Shown piece by piece: positions 1 through 6,138 of a stretch of 64,000 bases of DNA. Source of the DNA: UBA1141 sp963665155 (GTDB taxonomy: Bacteria > Chloroflexota > Dehalococcoidia > Lucifugimonadales > UBA3495); NCBI GenBank assembly GCA_963665155.2, contig OY761986.2, positions 1,426,001 to 1,490,000 on the forward strand, written 5' to 3'. Position 1 is the stretch's first letter, and the number at the start of each line of letters is the position of its first letter. The notes beneath the pieces are model-generated. The model made no database searches. It worked only from the letters and a program-made list of their open reading frames with translations, and was not told the origin of the DNA. The position numbers and the translations under genes are program-made.

Positions 1-809
1 TCAAACAAGCGTCGGTTGCTTGATTCCCATGGATGCTCACTGGTAGTAGCGTTCAGGGCCACCAGCACGTTTAGCGAAATCACCGGCTCGAATATCTTGG
101 TCTGCAAGCGGAAAGAACGGGCGGTGGCCTTCCAGTCTATGTGCTTCATGGGGTCGGTTGGTTGGTATTCTCGTTGGCCAGCGATACGGCTATTATCCGA
201 AAATAAGGGCCGCATTCCCCTTCCTTCGCCTAAAGGGTTTTCGGAAGGCAAGTCCAGTTGCTCCAACTCTACCACCCGGGGGTATACCAGCAGATGCTCC
301 ATCTCTTCGAAATGTGCTTCGCCCATGCTAAAACCGAAGATATCGCCACTTTGGACCCTTACCGGTCCAATCCGGTAGAAGCCCCTTGATGCGCATTTAA
401 GGTTGTACTTCCAGGTTACCTTCTGGAAGGGCAACAAGGAGGTCGTGATGGTGTGCTGACGGGTCCCCGCTATGCTATTCGTTCGGAGGTTGGCACCGGC
501 TAATTCCAAGCCTTCCGGAAAAGTATCGTGGATATCCACCCAGATCATGGGCAGCAACTTGTCGTTGGATAGCGTAACGGAGTATTCCAGCGTGTCCCCG
601 ATGAATGCCCGGTGCCGGTTAAGCGACCGGGAGTGGCGGACCCGGCGAAAAGCGTAGCGGTCCCAAATCTTGATGGTTAGCCAGATTAGCACGACCAGAG
701 AGCCAACGACGAGCAGTAGGCGTTCGCTGGTCAATAACCCGATTAGGACCAGCAGGCCACTGACCAATATCCACAGTTCGTTTAGCACGGGACGTTTAGC
801 ACGAGTCAC
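1..809 (-). CDS. DUF58 domain protein (C-terminus beyond window)
   Basis: The minus-strand frame is open from a GTG at 809 to the window edge (about 269 codons), so the C-terminus is missing. Two hydrophobic segments occupy roughly residues 10-48 (ELWILVSGLLVLIGLL, then LLLVVGSLVVLIWL). They are followed by a beta-rich region (DTLEYSVTLSN, LPMIWVDIHDTFP) and the DUF58 signature REYQPTDPMKHIDWKATAR. DUF58 proteins are usually encoded next to MoxR ATPases, as here (979-1947), and are thought to form with them a chaperone-like or cell-envelope system; the biochemical role is unsettled. A TAG lies directly 5' of the GTG, so 809 is the earliest possible start. The promoter-proximal side is occupied by a MITE-like insert. 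Family assignment is secure; the start is less so. Confidence 0.85.
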   Translation of the reverse strand, partial: MTRAKRPVLNELWILVSGLLVLIGLLTSERLLLVVGSLVVLIWLTIKIWDRYAFRRVRHSRSLNRHRAFIGDTLEYSVTLSNDKLLPMIWVDIHDTFPEGLELAGANLRTNSIAGTRQHTITTSLLPFQKVTWKYNLKCASRGFYRIGPVRVQSGDIFGFSMGEAHFEEMEHLLVYPRVVELEQLDLPSENPLGEGRGMRPLFSDNSRIAGQREYQPTDPMKHIDWKATARSFRLQTKIFEPVISLNVLVALNATTSEHPWESSNRRLF

Positions 810-810
810 C

Positions 811-961
811 TAGTATTACAACGACGCTTTCTCAAATTGGTCAGTTTTGGGGCAGAAATCGCTTCGCGGAACGCAAGACCACAAAGCTGTCAGCCCACGC
901 GCCTAACAGCCATGAAGAGGTGCTCAAGGCCCCTTTTTTGTGATCCGTCGTTGTAATACTA
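811..961. mobile_element. 151-bp MITE-like element with 16-bp perfect terminal inverted repeats
   Basis: Positions 811-826 (TAGTATTACAACGACG) and 946-961 are perfect inverted repeats. Both ends terminate in TA, as expected for a TA target duplication of Tc1/mariner/IS630-type elements. The interior has no coding potential and a short T-run (934-939). It sits exactly in the spacer between moxR and the DUF58 gene. I see no transposase with matching ends in the window. Confidence 0.7.
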
Positions 962-978
962 GCACGGAGATGGTTGGT

Positions 979-1947
979 CTACACCGGCACAGGGATTTGA
1001 TCGAGTATCTGGACTATGGCGTCTTCGGTGGTGCGCTCTCTTAGCCGGGCCTGGGATTTGAGGATCATCCGGTGGCCCAGAGTGTATGGAGCAAGCAACT
1101 TGATGTCGTCGGGAGACACGTAGTCACGCCCTTGAATCGCCGCCATGGCCTGACTGCACCGGTAGAGGCCCATACTGGCGCGGGGACTGGCGCCCAATTC
1201 TACGTCCGGATGGGAGCGCGTAGCTTGCACAACCTGGACCAAGTAGTTGCGCAACACCGGGTCGACGTAAACACTGCGGACGGCAGTCTGATGTTCGACA
1301 ATTTCCTGGCTTGACGCCACCGGTTGTAAATTGGCCAGCGGGTCTGACGACTGGAACCGGGCAAGCATATCCTCTTCTTCCGACTCTTGAGGGTAGCCCA
1401 ATTTGATGCGCAGCAAAAATCGGTCAAGTTGGGCTTCGGGCAGGGGGAAGGTGCCTTCCAGCTCAATGGGATTTTGGGTGGCGATGACCAGGAAGGGGGC
1501 TGGCAACGTTATTGTGGTGTTGTCCACGGTCACTTGGCCCTCTGCCATGGCTTCCAACAAAGCGGACTGGGTGCGTGGAGTAGCCCGGTTGATCTCGTCG
1601 GCCAGCACTACCTGTGCAATTATGGGGCCGGGACGGAACTCGAACTCGCTTGATTTCTGGTTGTAAAAGTGAATTCCGGTAATGTCCGAGGGCATCAAAT
1701 CCGGTGTGAACTGAATGCGTCGGAAGGTGCAGTTAATCGAGTCGGCCAAAGAACGGGCCAGAGTGGTTTTGCCAATGCCGGGGACATCTTCGATTAGAAT
1801 GTGACCACCGCTCATGATGCCGGCCAAGCACATCTCGATCACATGCGCTTTGCCGACCAACACCTGCTCCACATTGGTCCTAACCTTTTCCGCAACCTGG
1901 GCTACGGTACTGAGCGCAGTCGATTTTGAGGTCGTAGGTTGAGTCAT
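979..1947 (-). CDS. MoxR-family AAA+ ATPase
   Basis: This 322-residue protein has the full MoxR core: Walker A GIGKTTLA near residue 57, Walker B VVLADEINR followed by ATPRTQSALLEAMAEGQVT near residue 113, and a C-terminal lid domain with the sensor-2 region (GASPRASMGLYR). The length is typical for the family (300-330). MoxR ATPases act as chaperones that mature or assemble partner proteins, commonly with DUF58 and VWA-domain proteins; the DUF58 gene follows downstream on the same strand. The specific client is unknown. The start ATG at 1947 is followed by a low-complexity N-terminus before the conserved fold. Confidence 0.93.
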   Translation of the reverse strand: MTQPTTSKSTALSTVAQVAEKVRTNVEQVLVGKAHVIEMCLAGIMSGGHILIEDVPGIGKTTLARSLADSINCTFRRIQFTPDLMPSDITGIHFYNQKSSEFEFRPGPIIAQVVLADEINRATPRTQSALLEAMAEGQVTVDNTTITLPAPFLVIATQNPIELEGTFPLPEAQLDRFLLRIKLGYPQESEEEDMLARFQSSDPLANLQPVASSQEIVEHQTAVRSVYVDPVLRNYLVQVVQATRSHPDVELGASPRASMGLYRCSQAMAAIQGRDYVSPDDIKLLAPYTLGHRMILKSQARLRERTTEDAIVQILDQIPVPV

Positions 1948-1991
1948 TTATGCTGCCATCTGCTTTAGCATTACTGGGAGCGATGTTCGGC

Positions 1992-2065
1992 AACCCGATG
2001 ATCCCCAACGGGTGATCGCCAACCCGGTGATCGCGAACCCGGTGAACACCAACAGAGTGAAGTCG
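1992..2065. repeat. Five degenerate 15-bp tandem copies
   Basis: Units start at 1992, 2007, 2021, 2036 and 2051, all beginning AAC and resembling AACCCGGTGATCGCG; one unit is 14 bp. They fill most of the spacer between the nucleotidyltransferase stop and moxR. No function can be assigned. Confidence 0.75.
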
Positions 2066-2067
2066 CC

Positions 2068-2772
2068 TCACGCCCGATTATTCAACCCTTCCTCGGCCTC
2101 TCGAAGGTCCTTAAATGAGTCTACACTTCGCCAAAATGCCCGGGACTCGTAGGCTGATATTCTACCGGATTGCGCCAATTCGGGGAATGTGCTGGTCTCG
2201 TGGTCTCCCAACTCCGGCAACTCGGCAGTAATGTCCGGTTCCAAAATATAGACGCCGCCGTTAATCCAATGAGGCATCTCAACTTTTTCCCGGAAGGCGA
2301 TCACGTCTCCCGACTGGTTCATTTCCACCAACCCGTAGGGGCTGACCATGGGTACGACCAACAGTGTAGCCAGGTGAGCCGGATTGGCGGCGATTTTTGC
2401 ATGATGGCTCTTCAACAAAGCCCGAGGGTCTTCAAATGTGACTATGTCTCCGTTCAAAACCGCCACCGGCCCGGAGTTCTCGGGCACCTGGGAAAATCCC
2501 TTCCGGATTGCTCCTCCACGGCCTAGAGGCGAGTCTTCCACACTGTAGAAGGCCCGTATCCCGAATTTGCCGCCATCGCCAAAATGGTCCTTGATAGCTT
2601 CCCAGCGGTACCCGGCCAGAAAGACAACATCGGTCACATCAATGGCTTTTAGCCACTCAATCTGGCGTTCCAGAATGGGTTTGCCACCGACGGGAACCAT
2701 GGGCTTGGGGAGGTTGTCGGTTAGAGGCCGAAGCCGTTCCCCTTGACCGCCAGCCAGAATCAATGCGTACAT
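2068..2772 (-). CDS. Sugar-phosphate nucleotidyltransferase
   Basis: This 234-residue protein begins with the NTP-transferase signature LILAGGQGERLRPLTD, followed by NLPKPMVPVGGKPILERQ, which binds the nucleotide and pyrophosphate. VAVLNGDIVTF supplies the metal-binding Asp region. It resembles the short single-domain mannose-1-phosphate guanylyltransferase / glucose-1-phosphate thymidylyltransferase type without a C-terminal hexapeptide domain. It would join an NTP and a sugar phosphate to make an NDP-sugar in the cytoplasm; the actual sugar and nucleotide cannot be read from the sequence. The stop is followed by the 15-bp repeat array, then moxR on the same strand. Confidence 0.85.
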   Translation of the reverse strand: MYALILAGGQGERLRPLTDNLPKPMVPVGGKPILERQIEWLKAIDVTDVVFLAGYRWEAIKDHFGDGGKFGIRAFYSVEDSPLGRGGAIRKGFSQVPENSGPVAVLNGDIVTFEDPRALLKSHHAKIAANPAHLATLLVVPMVSPYGLVEMNQSGDVIAFREKVEMPHWINGGVYILEPDITAELPELGDHETSTFPELAQSGRISAYESRAFWRSVDSFKDLREAEEGLNNRA

Positions 2773-2897
2773 GCGTTAATATTCCTATTGCTGGTGAACT
2801 GGGCAAACCAGCGGAGCATTAGCATAATATAACTACCGTCGAACGGATAGTCCAACAGGTTCATCAATAAATCAGTCGGCGACTTACTCTCTGCGGT

Positions 2898-3215
2898 TTA
2901 CTCTTCCATGCCCAAGGCGAAGCGTATTGCGTCTTCAACGGCCTGTAGTTGAGGCAAATCCAAGCTACCAATTCGCTCTACAAGACACCATTTGCGCTCC
3001 GTTATGATGACGTCCAGATTAACGACTGAGGATCTGGACAATCCCTCTTCAGGCCCTAGGACAACCTCTGTGTTTAAACCCCGTCTGCGCGTGGTGAGAG
3101 GCGACATGATGATGAAATTCCGGATAGGGTAAGCGCCGTCTCGAGACAACAACAACACGGGCCGGCGGCCTGATGGCTGTGGTAAGTCAGCCCACCAAAT
3201 CTCGCCTCGCTGCAT
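2898..3215 (-). CDS. MazF/PemK-family toxin (endoribonuclease)
   Basis: This 105-residue protein has the MazF fold signature: MQRGEIWWADLPQPSGRRP at the N-terminus, PVLLLSRD, the IMSPLTTR strand and a C-terminal helix. MazF toxins cleave mRNA at short motifs and are held inactive by the cognate antitoxin. I chose the ATG at 3215, which overlaps the antitoxin stop as TGATG, rather than the upstream in-frame start at 3236. That overlap implies translational coupling. Together with the upstream gene it forms a type II toxin-antitoxin operon, divergent from a second pair. Confidence 0.88.
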   Translation of the reverse strand: MQRGEIWWADLPQPSGRRPVLLLSRDGAYPIRNFIIMSPLTTRRRGLNTEVVLGPEEGLSRSSVVNLDVIITERKWCLVERIGSLDLPQLQAVEDAIRFALGMEE

Positions 3216-3475
3216 CACTCTGCTCCGTGATCCCAAGGGTATGCAGATAACACCGCTTCCGAAGAAGCTGCGAGCCAGCCCAATTCTTCATCAGTCTCGG
3301 GCATCTCCCGGTAAGCACGTGTGTATTCCCGGTCTCGCTCTTCCCGCAGCTTTTGCTTCAGCAAGGCACTGGCAGCCCGGCGGAAGAACTCGCTACGGCT
3401 TTCTCCGGTTAGCTCGCGTTCCTTTTCTACCGCCCGAAGAACATCATCAGGAAGGCTGATCGCAATCTTAGCCAT
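3215..3475 (-). CDS. Ribbon-helix-helix antitoxin (MazE-like)
   Basis: This 86-residue protein starts MAKIAISLPDDVLRAVEKE and continues TGESRSEFFRRAA, the beta-strand plus two helices of a ribbon-helix-helix DNA-binding domain. The acidic C-terminal half (YREMPETDEELGW) would wrap the MazF toxin. In-frame starts also exist at 3487 and 3505, but the domain begins at 3475. The stop overlaps the toxin start. Autoregulation through the AT-rich palindromes at 3499-3528 is likely by analogy with the family. Confidence 0.85.
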   Translation of the reverse strand: MAKIAISLPDDVLRAVEKERELTGESRSEFFRRAASALLKQKLREERDREYTRAYREMPETDEELGWLAASSEAVLSAYPWDHGAE

Positions 3476-3498
3476 AATGCTATCCATAATTAAATTCG

Positions 3499-3528
3499 GT
3501 ATCATACTGTGATCATACCATAGTATGA
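3499..3528. promoter_or_regulatory. Candidate antitoxin operator
   Basis: Contains GTATCATAC (3499-3507, arms GTAT/ATAC) and TCATAC-CATA-GTATGA (3513-3528, 6-bp arms, 4-nt spacer). It lies between the two divergent toxin-antitoxin operons. Assignment is by position and symmetry only. Confidence 0.5.
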
Positions 3529-3589
3529 CTTTAATGGAACTGGATTCTCTCGAAGGATACCCTCCATGTCCGTGTCCGGCTTATGTTTC

Positions 3590-3605
3590 CATAGTCATAA
3601 CTATG
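3590..3605. promoter_or_regulatory. Second candidate operator, 6-4-6 architecture
   Basis: CATAGT-CATA-ACTATG has 6-bp inverted arms around the same CATA spacer as the element at 3513-3528. It ends 21 bp before the antitoxin ATG at 3627 and probably binds the Phd-type antitoxin dimer. Confidence 0.45.
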
Positions 3606-3626
3606 GTCATAATTAATGGTGAGAAC

Positions 3627-3803
3627 ATGCGGACTATCACAGCGTCGGAGTTCAAAGCTAAATGCCTACAAATCATGGATGATGTTGCGGCGACGGGTGA
3701 ACCTGTGGTGATAACCAAGTACGGTGTCCCTGTAGCCCAGCTAACACCGGTCAGGCACAAACCTGAATCCCTCTTCGGAGCCATGAGGGGCTCGGTTACT
3801 TAA
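3627..3803 (+). CDS. Phd/YefM-family antitoxin
   Basis: This 58-residue protein, MRTITASEFKAKCLQIMDD followed by TGEPVVITKYGVPVAQLTP, is the canonical Phd/YefM antitoxin fold. An open frame extends 34 codons further upstream, but that stretch overlaps the operator palindrome and is not conserved-looking, so I start at 3627. The hydrophobic tail (SLFGAMRGSV) matches the toxin-binding end of short Phd antitoxins that partner PIN toxins. The toxin gene follows after 45 bp. Confidence 0.9.
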   Translation: MRTITASEFKAKCLQIMDDVAATGEPVVITKYGVPVAQLTPVRHKPESLFGAMRGSVT

Positions 3804-3848
3804 TAGGGGACATCATGTCCCCTATCGACGTGCAGTGGGAGGCCGAGG

Positions 3849-4259
3849 GTGAGTGAACCGTGCGTTCTCGACACTCATTCTCTTGTTTGGCTTGTGGAAG
3901 GGGATCCGAGTTTGGGCCGAAATGCCAGGGAATTGGCCCAAGCCGCGCTCCAAGCAGACGAACTTACGGTATCGGCAATCTACTTCTGGGAGATCGCCAT
4001 GCTCGTGAGGTCAGGGCGCCTAACCCTATCCGTACCGACAGCCGAATGGCAGCGGAGGACGCTGGAACTGGGAATCCTCGAAGCGCCAGTGACGGGACAA
4101 ATCGGAATTTTGGCAGGGGAGTTAACCGGCTTGCCGGGGGATCCGGCTGACCGCATGATCACCGCGACGGCCATAGAGCGCTACGCAACCTTGCTTACGG
4201 CCGACCAGCGCATTCTTGGGTGGGAAGGGAGCCTAAGTCGTCACGACGCTCGTAATTAA
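3849..4259 (+). CDS. PIN-domain toxin (VapC family)
   Basis: This 136-residue PIN ribonuclease starts at a GTG. The acidic metal-binding residues are visible: VLDTHSLVW (first Asp), SAIYFWEIA (Glu), GDPADRMITATA (Asp pair), LLTADQRI (last Asp). PIN toxins of the Phd-VapC type cleave tRNA or rRNA, and this gene is paired with the upstream Phd antitoxin. Length and motif order are complete, so it should be functional. It is divergent from the MazF operon across a shared 150-bp spacer. Confidence 0.9.
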   Translation: MSEPCVLDTHSLVWLVEGDPSLGRNARELAQAALQADELTVSAIYFWEIAMLVRSGRLTLSVPTAEWQRRTLELGILEAPVTGQIGILAGELTGLPGDPADRMITATAIERYATLLTADQRILGWEGSLSRHDARN

Positions 4260-4361
4260 CACTTTAGCGCAAAACCCGGTTGGGGGTGGTTAGAATTTTG
4301 TGGTTGCCCGGCCTGTCTGGAAACCGGAATTCTTATGATTACGTGTACATAGATCAGAGTT

Positions 4362-4435
4362 TGGCTGCCCGGCCTGGATTCGAACCAGGGATTTCAGCTC
4401 CAAAGGCTGACGTGCTACCCCTACACCACCGGGCA
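4362..4435 (-). tRNA. tRNA-Gln (anticodon TTG)
   Basis: The reverse complement folds as a cloverleaf: acceptor TGCCCGG paired with CCGGGCA, anticodon stem TCAGC/GCTGA with loop CTTTGGA giving anticodon TTG, T-arm CTGGTTCGAATCCAG, discriminator G and an encoded CCA (4362-4364). Confidence 0.93.
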
Positions 4436-4665
4436 ATGAAGCGGGTCGAAGTTGGATATCAGGGCTAGGGTTGCCCATGTCGAGTTGGCCCACCTATATT
4501 CTGCGATGCTCGGCGGAAAGCGTCAAGGGGGCTGCGGATCGAACCCGCTAAATTTCCGGTTCCAAGTCGCTGCTTCAGTCACCCGAAATGACACCGTCGA
4601 GATGACCTATCGAGTTGACACGGCCGAGATGGCACCGAAGACAAACTGGCTGATATAATGCCGCC

Positions 4666-5451
4666 ATGAATAAACTGCGCATAGCCCTTCTGCATGTGGC
4701 ACCGAAACTCAATCAGATCAGCCACAACCGTATCCTGCTTGAGTCCGCACTCAAGGTTGCGGCGAAAGAGGGTGCCCAGTGGGCGATTACCCCGGAACTA
4801 TCGGTGTCGGGTTACCTGTTTGAAAAAGACATCGGGACGGACTGGATCCTACCCCAGCCAGACCCCTGGATGCAGAGTTTCTGTGGATTGGCAAAGGCGT
4901 TAAACATCACGGTATTCCTTTCCCACCCAGAGAGGGATTTAGCCAGGGATTTGGCGTCGGAACAGCTCTACAACTCGGTGTTCGTCATAAACCGGCAGGG
5001 AGAAATCGTCGGCAAGCACCGGAAAATCAAGACTCTGCATGGCGCGGAGGGCTGGTCCAGCCCCGGTTGGGAAATAGAACCCGTAGATGTCGACGGCATC
5101 AAGGCGGGAGTTCTTATCTGCGCCGACGCTTACAAGAACGATATAGCCCAAGTGCTAAAGGATAAGGGCGCACAGGTGTTGGTGTCGCCGTCTGCTTGGG
5201 GTCCAGGCGAATGCGCTCCCGACGGAGAATGGGTGCAGCGCACTCGCGACACTGGCCTGCCTTTGATGGTATGCAACCGTTCCGGCGGCGAGGGCGACGA
5301 CTTGGACTACAGCGTTGCCGAGAGCGTGGTTGCTCATGGTGGGGAGACGTTATTGATGGCGACCAGCACGCGGTCGGTGGTACTTTCCTTTGACTGGGAT
5401 ATGGACGATGGGAAACTCCTGTCGTCGGAATTCAAGAAAACCTATTTGTAG
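4666..5451 (+). CDS. Carbon-nitrogen hydrolase (nitrilase superfamily)
   Basis: This 261-residue protein carries the nitrilase-superfamily catalytic triad: Glu in TPELSVSGYLFEKD (near residue 44), Lys in GKHRKIKTLHG, Cys in GVLICADAYKND. Members hydrolyse or transfer amides (amidases, N-carbamoyl hydrolases, NAD synthetase glutaminase domains); which substrate is used here cannot be told. The protein is a single domain without signal peptide, so it is cytoplasmic. The gene is isolated, between tRNA-Gln and the convergent ruvX. Confidence 0.88.
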   Translation: MNKLRIALLHVAPKLNQISHNRILLESALKVAAKEGAQWAITPELSVSGYLFEKDIGTDWILPQPDPWMQSFCGLAKALNITVFLSHPERDLARDLASEQLYNSVFVINRQGEIVGKHRKIKTLHGAEGWSSPGWEIEPVDVDGIKAGVLICADAYKNDIAQVLKDKGAQVLVSPSAWGPGECAPDGEWVQRTRDTGLPLMVCNRSGGEGDDLDYSVAESVVAHGGETLLMATSTRSVVLSFDWDMDDGKLLSSEFKKTYL

Positions 5452-5521
5452 CATGGCACAAGGGACGCTAAGCCCCTACCTTCGTCTCGGCTACTGACCT
5501 AACACTACGAAAAGCCCGACT

Positions 5522-5950
5522 TTAGCGGTCATTCTCCTCAAACCCCCGGGTTTCCAGAAAGCGGCGCAGTATCAAAGCCGCCGCCGCTTCGTCTACGGAC
5601 CCCTTGTCCCGGGAAGGCTCCCTTCCAGCGTCCCGCAACAAGCCCTCGGCCTCCACCGACGTAAACCGCTCATCCACGATGTATATCGGCATGGAGGTTT
5701 TCTTGCGCAAGGCGCGGACGAAACCCGCAACTTTCTTGGCTTGAGGGCCCACCTCTCCCTCCTGGCTGTAGGGCACTCCTACGACGAAGCCTTCTATGCT
5801 GCGGTCTTCGGCGATTTCCAAAAGTCGAGTCAAATCTTGTGCCAGCTTGGTCCGTACCAAGTGGCCAGCGGGGATTACCAGGTCCGTCCCGTCGGCGCCC
5901 ACTGCCAAACCGACCCTACGGTCGCCAAGATCGAGAGCGAGGTATTTCAG
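5522..5950 (-). CDS. ruvX: RuvX/YqgF Holliday-junction resolvase-like nuclease
   Basis: The conserved N-terminal motif YLALDLGDRRVGLAVG lies upstream of the first ATG (5908) and contains the catalytic Asp, so the true start must be earlier. In that frame an in-frame TGA blocks extension beyond about 5976, and the only initiator-like codon is a CTG at 5950, preceded by AGGTGA at suitable spacing. The gene is therefore called from CTG, giving 142 residues (E. coli 138). Other family motifs are VVGVPYSQEG, VDERFTSVEAE and GSVDEAAAALIL. RuvX nucleases take part in 16S/23S rRNA 5' processing or junction resolution, and the gene often neighbours alaS, as here. Confidence 0.85.
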   Translation of the reverse strand: MKYLALDLGDRRVGLAVGADGTDLVIPAGHLVRTKLAQDLTRLLEIAEDRSIEGFVVGVPYSQEGEVGPQAKKVAGFVRALRKKTSMPIYIVDERFTSVEAEGLLRDAGREPSRDKGSVDEAAAALILRRFLETRGFEENDR

Positions 5951-5964
5951 GGTTTCACCTGCGT

Positions 5965-6024
5965 GGTTGTTTCATGGCTGGTTGTTTCAAGGCTGGTTGT
6001 TTCATGTTTGATTGATTCATTGCT
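5965..6024. repeat. Four 15-bp tandem copies upstream of ruvX
   Basis: GGTTGTTTCATGGCT at 5965, then variants at 5980, 5995 and 6010 (the last more diverged). They lie between alaS and ruvX, directly 5' of the ruvX start region. Confidence 0.75.
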
Positions 6025-6138
6025 GGTTCGGGAGCGAGTTGAGTCTGGGAACGGGCGGCACCAGTCTCGCCAACCCCGCTATATTGCCAACGCCGGGAGA
6101 GTAACCCTCTAGCAAGCGCCGGCACGCTCTGCTGGGCG

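Noticed and set aside
1992..2065. CRISPR-like array
   Set aside because: Units are contiguous 15-bp degenerate copies without spacers; no cas genes in the window.
4527..4600. Possible second tRNA or tRNA-Sec on the minus strand (GCGGGTTCGATCCGC)
   Set aside because: Only a T-arm-like piece is present; the T-stem mispairs and no anticodon arm or acceptor pairing can be built, and no UCA anticodon.
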